Source of the DNA: Corynespora cassiicola
Taxonomy: Eukaryota; Ascomycota; Dothideomycetes; Pleosporales; Corynesporascaceae
Direction of reading: 5' to 3'
Length of the DNA stretch: 64,000 nucleotides
Assembly: GCA_022059125.1 (NCBI GenBank)
Contig: JAEUWY010000023.1
Coordinates: forward strand, 2,356,001-2,420,000
The position numbers and the translations under genes were made by a program. The first letter of the stretch is position 1. Each line of letters opens with the position of its first letter. The notes under the pieces are model-generated. The model was not told where the DNA came from. It did no database searches and saw only the letters and a list, made by a program, of their open reading frames with translations. This document shows positions 1 to 11,813 of the stretch, in pieces.

Positions 1-239
1 GTGAGCTAAGAGCCTTGTAATAGTACCTTGTCGGCGTCTTACAGCATCGTGGGCGCCCGGGTCCGCCTCATTGGTCGATGTTAAAGTAGCCGTCGTATGG
101 CAAGACCGTGAAGAAATCGTGGAGCTTGGTCTGCTTAAATCGCCAGGTCGCGAGGGTGGCCGACTCCCCGCGGTACTTTCTCCTTTGTTCGGGAAGGAGC
201 CTGCCAGAATCAGCTGCATTCTTCATGACAAAATGATAA

Positions 240-1353
240 TTACAATACGCACGCGCCCGAGTGGAAAGCAGGGAGGTCGTCATCGTACGTGTCCTCCACG
301 GGTCGCCCCGTAGCGTACGGGCCCGATCTATCCACCTCTTCGTCGGTTTCATTGCCAGGTAAGATGCCCAGCTCGAAGAGCCGATCCTCCATCTCCATGA
401 GCCGGGTCTGGCTACACTCAAGATCCGCAGCCATGACAGGGCTCTCCATCTCCTTGCAGTACAGCCACTCTTTTGGCCATCCGCAGTGATAGCAGATTCC
501 CCAGTTCTGGGGCCTGATGACCCATTGGTTGCAAGAACAAGAACAAGAGAATTCGATGAGGGATTTGGCCGGGTCGCGGTTCTGCTTGAAGGTCGTTTCG
601 ATATATCGGACCCAAGATGGATAGAACATTGCGCCGTTGTGGGTGCGGATTTTGAGGTGAGCTACCGTTGTGGAACTGACGAGCTTCGAAATGGCCTTGG
701 CTAGGGGATGGTCGCAGTACACAACATACCAGAGACTGCGCTCCTCGAAGAAACGCTCTGATGCAGCCACAATGGCAAGAGTGTGCAGCTTGGGGCAGTG
801 CCTACAGAAAGTTAGTTGTGAAGCCGACACAACACTTTACCATCACTGAGGAAGGAAAGACTTGCCGTTGGATTGCAGTAAGGAAGTGGCCTAGTCGGCG
901 AGCCGCGTCCGATTTGGGGTTGTCAACGCTGAAGTAAATCGACAGGTGGCGAAGAAACGGCATGTAGCGTATGGCGACAGGGAAGCGGATGAACTTGCCT
1001 GCTTTGGATTTTCGGCCCGTGAAGAATGCTATGTCGTTCTCCCCATACATGATGGGCATGGCTTCGCTGAAGTATTGCCAACAAGTGGCAAGTATCTGCC
1101 AGGGGATCGGAAGGCGAAGATTGTCGCATTCTGAAAAGCAGAGACTAGAAAATTCTCGAGCTCCGCAGAAAATCTTCCTTGGGATGACAAGTAGAAGCCT
1201 AAAGATCATAAGGCGGATTTCCGTGGGCAACTTTCGCAACATATCGGGCTCTTGGCGATCTTCCACGGACAAAATTGTCAGATCAAGGTCCACGTCGACC
1301 TGACCAACATTGACCTGCATTTTTGGAGGATTCTGAGACATATTTTCAGGCAT
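240..1353 (-). CDS. F-box-like hypothetical protein (two exons)
   Basis: Exons are 1353..866 and 801..240, giving 349 residues. The start is the first ATG in frame; an upstream in-frame GTG is not used. Residues 39-54 (LRKLPTEIRLMIFRLL) resemble the F-box/2EXR-type N-terminal motif common in large families of uncharacterised fungal proteins. A Cys-rich stretch (CSCSCNQW...CYHCGW) follows in the second exon and could bind metal. The intron (865..802, 64 bp) has a GC donor (GCAAGT) and a good branch site (CTAAC) before the CTGTAG acceptor. A GT donor nearer the acceptor would make a 39-bp intron and break the frame. The function is unknown; an adaptor role in ubiquitin ligation would be inference from the F-box alone. 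Confidence 0.6.
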
Positions 1354-2576
1354 GAGAGTGATCACTACCTGTTCGCAACCTCAGGTCAGAGAATACTTAA
1401 AAGGGGCATGACCGTGAAGCCCGGCAATGGCCGCCATGTCACTCTGGGTGAATCAGAACTTACAGGGAATGGATTGGACAGAGAATTGGAATCATTAATG
1501 AGCCGATTGATCTGCTTGGAATTAAAAGACTATGACCGCAAAGCAGAAGGTAGCTTTCGGTCGGATTGCGTCACTAGTAGCTGCCGCCTGGGGACTGTCG
1601 AGACACCTACGGCGACAAGTCAGCGGCTATGAATAAGTACAACAGAACATACGTAGGGTTCTTCATGCTCGTTCAAAATCCGCACATGCTTGAATAGGCT
1701 TGAAGCCTAGGCAAGGCTGCAGCAGACGCCGCTCAACCCGTCAGGTAGTCCCATCAAGGACAGGACTACTGGAGAAACATCCATACCTTTGGAACGCCTA
1801 GGAGAACTTGGAGCTGATTGATGATGATCAGGAGACCTAAGGAAAGCGAAATAAGTCGATAAAACAAGTGCCAGCGGTAAAGAGATGAAGACGGAGGGAT
1901 GAAGAGACGACGGGCGAGGAAGAAAATTACCAGCCAGGAGAAGCAGGCAGGTGCCCGACTGCAAAATTACAAAGCGCGACTGCCTACTCTTGATGATAAT
2001 CTACTCAGGATGCGGCCTAGTCTCGTGTGAGCCATCTCATTGGTTGCTAGGGTTACTATCCGGATCACGGTCGCCCGTCTGAGTCACTTATAGGCTGTTC
2101 GCTGCTGACAATGGAGATGTATGAAGCATAAGAGACGCGTTGAGGCCAAACAGTGCGGATTCAAGGCTATGGTCACACTTTGGCTCCAAGGTCTGCCCCT
2201 TAAGCACGCACATGCAGCTGCCCCAAGAGTGCAAACCCTCCTAGTCAATCAAATCTCTACTGGAGGCAGGTCTTGTCTCAGCATTATTCTCCGGGGAAAT
2301 GTTCGCCGTCTCCTTAGTTCCCCAGCAGGTGAGGTGCTCATCACTACAGGCTTGAGGCGGTGGCTGTGGCGGGCAGCAGAGAGCCGTAGCCAGGGGGCGC
2401 ACCAGGCACCCATGACCCAAACGCTATGGCGGGGTATTTTTCACGCAACGAAATCACCGATCTGAAAGCTATTGAGACACTGGCAATCTTTCTGGGTCAT
2501 CTTTTCGCTCCTGAGAACAATTCCCTGCATAAGAGACGCATTAGTTACAACATGACGTACCCTGCGGCCGGCACAT
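1354..2576. other. intergenic, no gene seen
   Basis: About 1.2 kb lies between the F-box-like gene and the 3' end of the Erg26-like gene. Only short open frames with no recognisable protein character are present. The part next to position 1354 is presumably the promoter of the F-box-like gene. Confidence 0.6.
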
Positions 2577-3790
2577 TCACCTCTTAGCCCTGCCCTTGAT
2601 CTGCTCCTTATAGTGCTGGACTTCAGTCAGTACCTCCCATTCTCTACCAGTGAATTTTGCTTACCTGACACGAAATCCTCAATGCGTCTGCCAGCGCCAC
2701 CTTTGGCTGGTAGCCCAACACCCTCCTCGCCTTCGCAATGCTTACATAGCGAAACTTGGTCGCATCGCTGATTGCGCCCCTGCAAAACGTCCCTTCCACT
2801 CCACTGAGCCATGCCCACCACTCTGAACCCCATCCAAACCACCACGCCAACCGCGCGGAGATCCTGAGCTGGAACGGCGGCGAGTGATCAAATTCCTTCC
2901 ACACCGCAATGCAGAGGTCTCGCAGAACGACAGGCTCCCCGTTTGTAATGAAGAAAGCCTGACCGGCTGCAGTGCCCGAGTTGAGAAGGTTGCGGACTGC
3001 TAGTACATGTGCATCGGCGACATTGGATACGTACACATAATCCTGGAGGTTTTTGGCTTCGCCAACGATAAATGGTGACTCTCCACGAGCTATACAGTTG
3101 TAGAATGTCGGAATGATGGCGGGGTCATTGGGGCCAAAGATAGGGGCTGATCGAAGAGCGCAGGTTGTGAAGTCGGATGTGTTGGCGGAGATGACGAGGT
3201 CCTCTGCAATGGTCTAGGGGAGTGTGAGCACAATGTGCAGACCAATGATTGCAATTTACATTTAATATGCATAATCACTCGCATAATTGGGCAATAATAA
3301 TGACTGGAATAGATATGCATACCTTGGACTGTCCATAAATCGTCTGCGCTTTGCCAGTCGGCCATCTCTCGTCTGCGTTGATAAAGTCCTTGTCCAACTC
3401 GTCTAACAAAACTGTTACACTGCTCGTATACACGAGACCTCTAGCACCACATTCTTTGCTGGCCTCAATCACGTTCCGTGTCCCCTCCACGTTGACTCTG
3501 AATACCGTATCTTTCCCCTTCGTACCATATCTCGCCGCGCCAAGAGGATATAATCCAACGGTATGCACTACGATCGCAGGCTTTGCCTCGTTGAACACCT
3601 CGGAAAGTTCTCCAGGCTGTAAAATGTTGGCACGAACATAGCGGACTTCTGCGAAGGATCCCGTGCCCAGGGCTGGCGGATTGATGTCCACGGCCGTGAT
3701 GTCAAACCTTTTGGTGGCGACGAGGGCTTTGACGACCTCAGAGCCCAGAAATCCCGTTCCGCCCGTTACAAGCACTCTTGTGGGATCCAT
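2577..3790 (-). CDS. Erg26-like sterol-4-alpha-carboxylate 3-dehydrogenase / 3-beta-HSD family
   Basis: Exons are 3790..3323, 3213..2665 and 2615..2577 (351 residues). The start at MDPTRVLVTGGTGFLGSE places the Rossmann motif TGGTGFLG at the usual N-terminal position; an in-frame upstream extension to 3991 has no family counterpart. The catalytic Tyr and Lys sit in YGQSK, directly before intron 1. The C-terminal half has the family pattern ISDATKFRYVSIAKARRVLGY. Family knowledge: these NAD(P)-dependent short-chain dehydrogenases oxidise and decarboxylate 4-carboxysterols in ergosterol synthesis. Extended-SDR relatives with other substrates are common in fungi, so the exact substrate is inference. 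The last exon is only 13 codons and was chosen by frame and splice signals. Confidence 0.8.
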
Positions 3791-4445
3791 GGAGAAAGGT
3801 AGTTGGAACGGAAGTAAGCAACAGATGGAACAGGCGAGTAGTCGTCTCGCAACCGAGGATCCCGTGTCTTGCGTTGTTGTTCCGCTTTCCCTGCTCTTGG
3901 CAACACTCGTTGTTTTACTAATATCCGGAAAAATGTTGCCAGACCATATTTCACACTGGAATGGTCTTTCTAGTGGAGAATGGTCAATCAAATGGTGTGA
4001 AAAGCTGATAAAGGAGCTACAGAGCGAGGGATGAAGTTGTGTCTTGCCTTTCTCGGCCTAGCTTTCGGTTTCGCGAGGTGAACATCATACGGTTTTGGCA
4101 ACGTCGTAGCCGGCCGCCCAGCAGTTATTCAGCTCAACATCTCAACGCAGGTTGCATTACACAGAAGAATTGGTTTGGGACGTGTTGCTGATATCCACAA
4201 CACTCAAATACCTCAAATCAAATTAACTCCGATATCGCACACTGGATTGAAGAAATATCAAAAAAAATCCCATCTAGGTATATTTTTGCTCGTATACCCA
4301 GCACAGTATCCGAGATTTATTCAATCTCTAAACTCGAAAACATACAATCAAAGGAGAACGAACTCCTCTACCTCGTATTTGTAACCCATTCGCGAAATAT
4401 CTCCTACCACCAAGAAAGCTCCGCCTTTCTGACTACAAATCCGTC
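3791..4445. promoter_or_regulatory. divergent promoter region of Erg26-like and NAT9-like genes
   Basis: This 655-bp spacer separates two diverging start codons. It turns AT-rich towards the NAT9-like gene. No specific factor-binding site was identified. Confidence 0.5.
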
Positions 4446-5227
4446 ATGAAACACAACGAACACGAAGGTACGTCACGCTCCCATCTCAACACCTCACCAC
4501 CCCAGCAACTAACATTCCCCTCCCCCGCCCACCAGCCATCCAAACTCCCCGCATCCTCCTAGTCCCCTACTCCCCCCACCATGTCCCCACCTACCACACC
4601 TGGATGCAAGACCCAGCCCTCCGCGAAGCAACCGCCTCGGAGCCCCTCAGTCTACCCGAAGAGTACGCCATGCAAGAGTCCTGGCGCCTCGACTCCAACA
4701 AACTGACCTTCATCGTGTGCACTGCGCCTTCCCCGCCGCTTGCCGAGGGCGCCACCGTGACGCCCGGCGAGCAAGACGCGGCGCAAAACATGATTGGCGA
4801 CGTCAATCTCTTCCTGTACCCGGACGAGGACGAGCTCGACCAAGAGGGGGGGGAGCCGTATGGGTACCAGAGCCTGGCCGCCGAGCTGGAGATCATGATC
4901 GCGCGCGAGGATATGCAGGGCAAGGGGCTGGGCCGCGAGATTCTGCTCGCGTTCGTGTGGTATGTGCTCAAGTGGCACAATCCCATCTCGCGTGAGTATC
5001 ACAGGGTGAATGGGAATGGGTTCAAAGAGAGTTATATCAACTATTTTCGGGTCAGGATTGGGCACAAGAATGAGCGGAGCGTGCGGCTGTTCGAGAGCCT
5101 TGGGTTCGAAAAGCAGCTCGATGAGCCCAATTACTTTGGCGAGTTCGAACTGAGATGCAGGGCTCGTCTGGACGATTTTGAACGTAAAATAGAAAGCACA
5201 CCGGTCAAACTGAGCTATGGGTCATGA
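4446..5227 (+). CDS. GNAT acetyltransferase, NAT9 family
   Basis: Exons are 4446..4467 and 4536..5227 (237 residues). Exon 1 codes only seven residues plus one base, and the 68-bp intron has a clear CTAAC branch site. The conserved start block VPYSPHHVPTYHTWMQDP and the end block GHKNERSVRLFESLGFEK are typical of N-acetyltransferase 9. The acetyl-CoA loop lies near AREDMQGKGLGREILL (R/Q-x-x-G-x-G/A type). Family knowledge: NAT9-like proteins are small cytosolic GNAT enzymes of poorly known substrate. A stretch around EYHRVNGNGFKESYINY (near 4990-5045) looks like extra sequence against family members and begins with a GTGAGT donor-like site, so an unrecognised in-frame intron is possible. Confidence 0.82.
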
Positions 5228-5347
5228 ATGGAGCAGGATGATTCATTCTGCTGCCGAATGTCATATTATAGTACATGATGGTTGGTCTTCTATCATGCAT
5301 TTCCATCATTGCGTTCCAAAACGTGATCAATGCCCGAAATGGACTCT

Positions 5348-6645
5348 CTACAACTTCTGGTACTCCAGCTTGCCTTCCAGCTTCTTCGACTCGGCCATCT
5401 TGCGCACAGCCTTGTTGAAGTCGTCTTGGCTGATCGATTCCCTGTAGTCTTTGATGGCGAACAGACCACTAAACAGAGTTAGCGTTTGCTGTGCATGAAA
5501 TGAGTGGCATGGGTACTTACGCCTCGGTGACCACGTTTCGCAGATCAGCTCCGTTGAACTGATCACTCATCTTAACGATGCTCTCGAAGTCGATTTCGCC
5601 TTCAGTCTGCACACTGCTGGCATGAATCTTAAGAATCTCCAGACGGCCGACCTCATTCGGCAAGGGAATCTCAATCTTTCGATCGAGACGTCCAGCACGA
5701 AGAAGGGCGGGGTCTAGAGTATCCGGTCGGTTCGTGGCCATGATGATCTTGGTCTGTCCGAGATAGTCGAAACCGTCAAGCTGGTTTAGCAACTCCATCA
5801 GCGTACGCTGAATCTCCCGATCTGCCGATGTGCCCTCCGAGAACCTTCGTCCACCGATAGCGTCGATTTCGTCCATGAAGATGATGCAGGGCTCGTGCTC
5901 CTTCGCGTAGCCGAACATCTCACGAATGAGACGCGCCGATTCTCCGATGTATTTGTCGACGATGGCGGAGGAGACAACCTTCAGGAAGTTCGTCTCCAAA
6001 CTGCTCGCTACAGCTCGCGCCAATAGCGTCTTTCCGGTACCTGGCGGACCATAGAGCAGCACACCCTTGGGGGGCTTGATGCCTACTCTCAAGAAGAGTT
6101 CGGGATTCTTCAACGGCAGTTCGATAACCTCTCGAAGCTCTCGAATCTGCTCGTTCAGACCACCGATACCGCCGAAGCTGACCTGTCCCGGATCCTCCAG
6201 GGACATGTTGTAGACAAGCGGGTCGACTTCGCGGGGTAACATCCGCATGATTGTGAGGGTCGTCATGTCCAGCGCCACACGGGTTCCCTGCTTGAGCTTC
6301 GCTTTATCAACTTTCGACCTGCAGCCGACGACATATCGGGGTCCTGATGACGCCTTGACAATGACTACGGTGTGTCAGCCATGAAGGTACGAGGCGGGGC
6401 GGATAGCTCCACCAAGAGGACAACCTACATCTCTCCTCATCCAGCTGCTTCAGGACTTCTCCTATTATCTGACCGACACTCTGGAGTGCCTTGATGTTCT
6501 CCTCTGATACGTCAAAGTCGTGTTGGAGGCCCTTGATTTCTAACCGGAGCGCCTTTAGCTTTGCCTCCCACTCTCTCGACTCCAAGAGCTTGTTCTTGTA
6601 TTCTTCGAGGGCGTGCTCGCGCTCCGGATCGCTACTGCCGCTCAT
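5348..6645 (-). CDS. RPT4: 26S proteasome regulatory ATPase subunit Rpt4
   Basis: Exons are 6645..6429, 6364..5521 and 5468..5348 (393 residues). An N-terminal coiled coil (residues about 8-70) is followed by the OB-like block [15 protein letters not shown]. The AAA+ module then shows Walker A GPPGTGKT, Walker [12 protein letters not shown] and the second-region-of-homology arginines [18 protein letters not shown]. The C-terminus [11 protein letters not shown] is the Rpt4 signature and distinguishes it from Rpt1-3, Rpt5 and Rpt6. It is one of six ATPases in the proteasome base ring that unfold and translocate ubiquitylated substrates. It diverges from the Rrp9 gene across a 390-bp spacer. Introns are 64 and 52 bp. 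Confidence 0.96.
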
Positions 6646-7035
6646 GGTTGTAGGGTGTAAAGTGGTTGTCGATAGGTGTTACGAGTTCCCCGATGTGGGC
6701 TGCGGGCTGCGGGCGACCTACGTAAACAGTCGTGTTTGTTTTGGCGGGGGAGAGGCGGGAAATGGACGGGTCAGCTACACGAACTCCGAGCTACCCGGAG
6801 CGAACGAAAAGTGAGGCAGGTGGAACAGGTAGGGATAGAGAGCGATGGCGGTCGTAATGGGGAAGCTTGTCGTAGGTCTTGCCGACGAGCTCTGAGGCGC
6901 ATCGGTGAAACGTAGCGCCGGATCCGCGGCGCGCTAGCCGGGGTCGTCTCTCCCGTCGGCGTCAAGAAAAAAGTTCGCCGACGAGAAAGTTCGAAACTTT
7001 TGCGAGCTTCCCTTCGGCCTCACTCAGCCAACAAA
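6646..7035. promoter_or_regulatory. bidirectional promoter RPT4 / RRP9
   Basis: This 390-bp GC-rich spacer serves two diverging housekeeping genes. I did not find a convincing proteasome-control element of the yeast Rpn4 type. Confidence 0.5.
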
Positions 7036-8802
7036 ATGTCCTCCTTTTTCACCACGCCTGCGTCGCAGCGGAAGAGGAAGAGGACCGATGCTACTGCCGC
7101 CGCCTCCAAAAAACGAAACGTAGCGCCCTCGACGTCACAATCTACTCGAGCTCCCCGCCGCACCGAACGCGAAGAGTCCATTTCTGGCAGTGAAAGCTCT
7201 GAAGATGAGCGGGCTGACGCTTTTTCGGAAGACAATGACGATTCGGAAAGCTCAGGAGACGAGAATGAGACTGCAGCTGAAAAACGTCTCCGTCTTGCAG
7301 AACGCTATTTGGAGAACATCCGCGAGGAGGTTCAGGAAGAGGTGGGATTCGATGCGGCAGATATCGACCGAGACCTCATCGCAGAGCGCCTGAAAGAAGA
7401 TGTCGCAGAATCAAAGGGCAAAATCTACAGGAGCATTGCTGAGCAATTGAACTTTGAGTCTGCCACACATGTCTTCGGAAAATCAGGTCTGCAAAAGGCT
7501 ATTACGGGCTGCGCATTACGGCTCCCATTTGCATGGACCGTAAGTAAAGATTTGGTGGTGGAGAAGTGGGAGCTTGCGGATCCAAAGACCTACAATTCGC
7601 AGGATGGTGATCGACCGACCAATGTCACCCCTCGACAGAAGCCAAAGCGATTATTGGTGCGCAAAGGAAACAAGAACAAAAAAGGGGATCGCGACTTCCT
7701 CGGACATACTGGCGAGATCATTTCTATTGCAGTCTCTGACTCGGGAAAGTACCTGGCAACTGGAGACAAGCATGCTCGCCTGATCATATGGGATGCTGAA
7801 ACATTGACGCCTCGCAAGCTTTTCACGAGGCATCGCGATGCAGTCACGTCGCTCTCTTTCCGCAGGGGCACTGAACAGCTCTTCTCAGGAGGAGCAGACC
7901 GTGCCGTCATTGTTTGGAGCGCGCCTGAGTCTGCATACATTGAGACATTGGTAGGCCACCAAGATACGGTGATTGGGATTGCGGGTGGATTGGAAATCAA
8001 CCAAGAGACGTGCGTCAGTGTTGGCGCCCGCGACCGTTCTGCTAGGCTGTGGAGAGTGGTGGAGGAGAATCAGCTCGTTTTTCATGGCGGCGGAACTGCG
8101 AAGCAAAAGGGGCTGGACAAACTGCGTAAAGGACGATTCGGAGCCACCGTGAAACCTGACGACGACGACGATGACGCACCGACTGCATATGCCGAAGGTT
8201 CCATGGACTGCGTTGCCCTTCTTGACGCCGGACTTTTTGTCACAGGCTCAGACAATGGCTCCATTTCCCTTTGGTCAATCACCAGGAAGAAACCACTCTT
8301 CACCATTCCATTAGCACACGGACGCGATCCCCCACTTCCACCTGAGGCAATGTCAGCGAACCACGACGCCGCAGTATCAGCAAAGCCAGGGCCGCGTTTG
8401 CCTAGATACATTACCGCACTTGCAACGGTACCTTTCGCTGATCTCATCTTGACAGCAAGTTGGGATGGTTGGATACGAGCCTGGCGTGTAGGATCCGATA
8501 AAAGGACGATTGAACCAGTCGGCAAGGTCGGGCGGGTACCGTTGAATGAGGATGGATTAGATGATGTGAATGACAGCGAACATCAAGCTCTCATTCGCGG
8601 CATGGTCAATGGCTTGTCGGTTCATGAGAGAGGAGACCGAGGAAAGGATGGGCTTTGCATTGTGGCTGCCGTGGGAAAGGAGCCAAGAGTCGGACGATGG
8701 ATGTCGGGTAAAGCCAAAAATGGGATATATGTGTTTGAGGTGCCCAGAAAGATGGTCGCAAACGGGACCGCCGACGAGTCAGGCTCAGAAGGCGACGATT
8801 AA
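7036..8802 (+). CDS. RRP9: U3 small nucleolar RNP protein Rrp9 (WD40)
   Basis: A single exon codes 588 residues, starting at MSSFFTTPASQRKRKR, the first ATG of the frame. A basic N-terminus with nuclear-localisation character is followed by a long acidic stretch rich in Ser/Glu/Asp. The seven-bladed WD40 propeller begins near LGHTGEIISIAVSDSGKY. An acidic run (DDDDDD) interrupts one blade loop. The layout matches Rrp9/U3-55K. Family knowledge: it binds the B/C motif of U3 snoRNA in the processome that cleaves pre-rRNA at the 18S sites. The C-terminal half is less conserved (PRVGRWMSGKAKNGIYVFEV is recognisable). Confidence 0.9.
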   Translation: MSSFFTTPASQRKRKRTDATAAASKKRNVAPSTSQSTRAPRRTEREESISGSESSEDERADAFSEDNDDSESSGDENETAAEKRLRLAERYLENIREEVQEEVGFDAADIDRDLIAERLKEDVAESKGKIYRSIAEQLNFESATHVFGKSGLQKAITGCALRLPFAWTVSKDLVVEKWELADPKTYNSQDGDRPTNVTPRQKPKRLLVRKGNKNKKGDRDFLGHTGEIISIAVSDSGKYLATGDKHARLIIWDAETLTPRKLFTRHRDAVTSLSFRRGTEQLFSGGADRAVIVWSAPESAYIETLVGHQDTVIGIAGGLEINQETCVSVGARDRSARLWRVVEENQLVFHGGGTAKQKGLDKLRKGRFGATVKPDDDDDDAPTAYAEGSMDCVALLDAGLFVTGSDNGSISLWSITRKKPLFTIPLAHGRDPPLPPEAMSANHDAAVSAKPGPRLPRYITALATVPFADLILTASWDGWIRAWRVGSDKRTIEPVGKVGRVPLNEDGLDDVNDSEHQALIRGMVNGLSVHERGDRGKDGLCIVAAVGKEPRVGRWMSGKAKNGIYVFEVPRKMVANGTADESGSEGDD

Positions 8803-9309
8803 GTTGACTTTTGACATTGTAATTTGACTTGTTATATACCAGGCGAATGCCAACTTGGAGGCTCAATCCTGTTTCAAAAGTTAAACCATATATTTGGCTC
8901 TGGCAGAGTCCCTTCTGATTTCTCATTTGTGATTTATGATGTTTGATATGATTTATACACACAGAGACCTGTGGAGCTCAGCTAACACAGTGATCAAAAG
9001 CCTCTAATGTGATCCTCGAGGCACAAACTACGCATGATCTCAGACAATCACGCAAATGATGCTGTAAGACGGGCCTACGACCATGCCACAGTACTAGCCG
9101 CAGAACTATTCTACGCATATGCAGATTGAGACAAGGCTCTCGGGTTGTGCACAGGCCAACTTGATGATGCCTCCAGGACCCCCACGCACTCCAGTCACGT
9201 GAATGCGCGTTCGGCTTGGCACTAGAGTCTCTCGGTAACTGGCCATAACTTTTGCGACACAACCACCCACCTTCACCCCAATTCTGATCCACTTCGCCTC
9301 ATCATAACA
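8803..9309. other. intergenic, 3' end of RRP9 and promoter of the cyclophilin gene
   Basis: This 507-bp stretch separates two genes on the same strand. The first half is AT-rich and probably 3' UTR and polyadenylation sequence. No other gene is seen. Confidence 0.5.
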
Positions 9310-11394
9310 ATGACAACAGACAGAAGCGTGTCGCCGCGACCGACAAAGCGCGCGCACTCAGAACTAGAAGCCGGCGACCACAAGTCCACCAAGCCTGCTA
9401 AAGACACCAAAGAAGGTAAGCAATATAAGCTTCTCCAAAGCTCCCCCACTCACTACTAACACTGGTGCAGATGATTCCTCAGATGACGACGACGACTTTG
9501 GTCCTGCGCTTCCCTCCGATGCGCCCAAGAAGAAGAAGAGAAAGCTTGCCTTCGAAAAACTCTACATGGAAGCGATGCCTGCTGCAGACGTGTACTATAG
9601 GTCGTGGGACCATTTCGACAGAATGAGCTTCACGACCGTCACGCCACATACAGACTTTCTCATCACAAGCTCGGTCAATGGCGATGTAAAGTTCTGGAAA
9701 AAGAAGTTTGGCGGTATCGAGTTTGTTAAGAAATTCGCGGCGCACACTGGAGAGATCGTTTCAGTCAGCGTCAGCGAGGATGGAAGAAGTTATGCAACAG
9801 CAGGCAAGGATAGCTCTGTCAAGATCTATGATGTCCCGAATTGGGATATTTACTATATCTTGAACCTAGACTTCCAGCCGAATGCCGTCTGCTGGGTACA
9901 TAACAGCCGATCTCCATACCCTCTGTTGGCTGTCTCTTCCCGGGATGATTCTTGGATACGCATATATGACGGCAGCGGAGAAAGAACGGAACCGGTCCAC
10001 ATATTGAAAACTATGCACAAGGTCCCTGTGTCGCTCATGGCGTACAACAAGCAGTATGACTGCGTCATCTCTGTGGATGAGGGCGGGATGATTGAGTACT
10101 GGCGCCCAGACGATGAATATGTCAAGCCGGACAATGTATTCGCCAGGAAGACATCGACCAATCTCTACGAATTCAAAAAGGTAAAGTCGGTGCCTACATC
10201 GATCACAATCTCCCCTACAGGTAAACAGTTCGTTACATTTTCGTTCCCTGACCGCAAAATCCGTTTGTTCGATTTTGCCTCAGGAAAGCTTCAACAAACG
10301 TACGATGAGTCCATTGAGACCATCGCAGAAAAGCACCAGGCCGGTACTGCCCCCCGGCAACTTGAGGATCTCGATTTCAACAGGAAAATTAGCGTAGAGC
10401 GCAATCTTGAGCCTGCTACCTATTCGAAAATGAACGTCATTTTCGACGAATCTGGGCATTTCATCCTCTATGGATCGATGTACGGAGTGGAGGTTCGCAA
10501 CACATTCACAGACGAACTTGTCAAGGTCTATGGTCAAGAGGAGAAATTGAGACCGCTTTGGTTATCTCTATACCAGGGCCGGCCTGAGAAAAAAGATGTC
10601 GTTACTGTGGAGATGGCAGCCAGCGAAAATCCTCTCCTGCAAGAAGCTGCAGCTCACGATGCTATGCTTATCTCGACTGCGACTATCCCTAACCCCAAAC
10701 GCTTCTACCTGTTTACGAATGACAATACGTACGCGTAACTCCCCGACCCTTCACCTTATCCCCTGACACTAACCCATACATAAATAGGCCCAATCGCCGG
10801 GAACGGGACATCGTTACCGAAAAACCTCTCATGCTTGGCGGTGAGAAGAAGGTCGAAAAGGAAGTTGCTGCTTCGGGCACAACTGCCATCCTCCACACCA
10901 CCTATGGCGATATCACAATCCGCCTGTACCCTGAAGCCGCGCCCAAGGCTGTTGAGAATTTTGTCACCCACGCCAGGAATGGGTATTACAACAACATCAT
11001 CTTCCACCGCGTCATCCGTAAGTTCATGCTTCAGACCGGTGACCCTCTGGGTGATGGAACGGGCGGCGAGAGCATTTGGAACAAAGACTTCGAGGACGAG
11101 TTCAGCAGCCTCAAGCATGACAAGCCTTACACCGTCAGCATGGCGAACGCCGGTCCAAACACGAACGCGAGTCAGTTCTTCATCACGACGGAGAAAGCCG
11201 TGAGTTACCCCTAATGTTATTCTTTTCCCACGTGGATATACTGACAGATTCGTAAGCCATGGCTCGACAACAAGCACACCATTTTTGGCCGTGCCATCCA
11301 GGGTCTAGACGTCGTGCACAAGATTGAGAACACCAAGGTCTACAAAGAGAGGCCGGAGGAAGATATCAAGATCATCAACATCACGATTACTTGA
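9310..11394 (+). CDS. WD40-repeat peptidyl-prolyl isomerase (PPWD1 / CYP71-type cyclophilin)
   Basis: Exons are 9310..9415, 9471..10734, 10788..11199 and 11248..11394 (642 residues). The N-terminus is acidic, then basic (KKKKRK). WD40 repeats occupy residues of about 70-390, and a cyclophilin domain fills the C-terminal 160 residues. Key isomerase residues are present: [15 protein letters not shown] (catalytic Arg, Phe and Gln) and [14 protein letters not shown] (Trp/His pocket). Family knowledge: PPWD1-type cyclophilins are nuclear and associate with the spliceosome or chromatin. Introns are 55, 53 and 48 bp with CTAAC or CTGAC branch sites. Confidence 0.93.
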
Positions 11395-11813
11395 GCTAGC
11401 TCAATATCTAGGGTAGTTGGAAATGTAGCGATACTAGCACTTCCACTTAGTTGGGCTAGTGTAAGTTTGGGAAAGGCGAGATATCGGCGCTTCTTACATA
11501 TTTGTGTGTGAACGAGGAGCAATTAGCTCGTGATTTGCGCATCCGCATTTTTATCCCGCCTGTTGTATCAAGAGTTTGCGATGATTGGGCCGGGGGCGCT
11601 TTACGCGCATCTGCGGACCTCTGATAATATGATATCCAAAATTCGGGCTTAGGCTCTGATGAGGTCGAGTCAATTGATAGTTGCTTTTTGATTTTCAGGC
11701 TGCTCGCGTCTACGTCAAGAAAACTACACAAAAGTACCCGGATTTTAACAACGACAAGTGCGCCTCTTAAACAAGTGTTCATGTACAACCACCTTGTCTA
11801 GCCTGCGAGCCGC
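11395..11813. other. intergenic between convergent 3' ends
   Basis: This 419-bp spacer lies between the convergent cyclophilin and NatB-subunit genes and presumably holds both 3' UTRs. No gene is seen. Confidence 0.5.
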
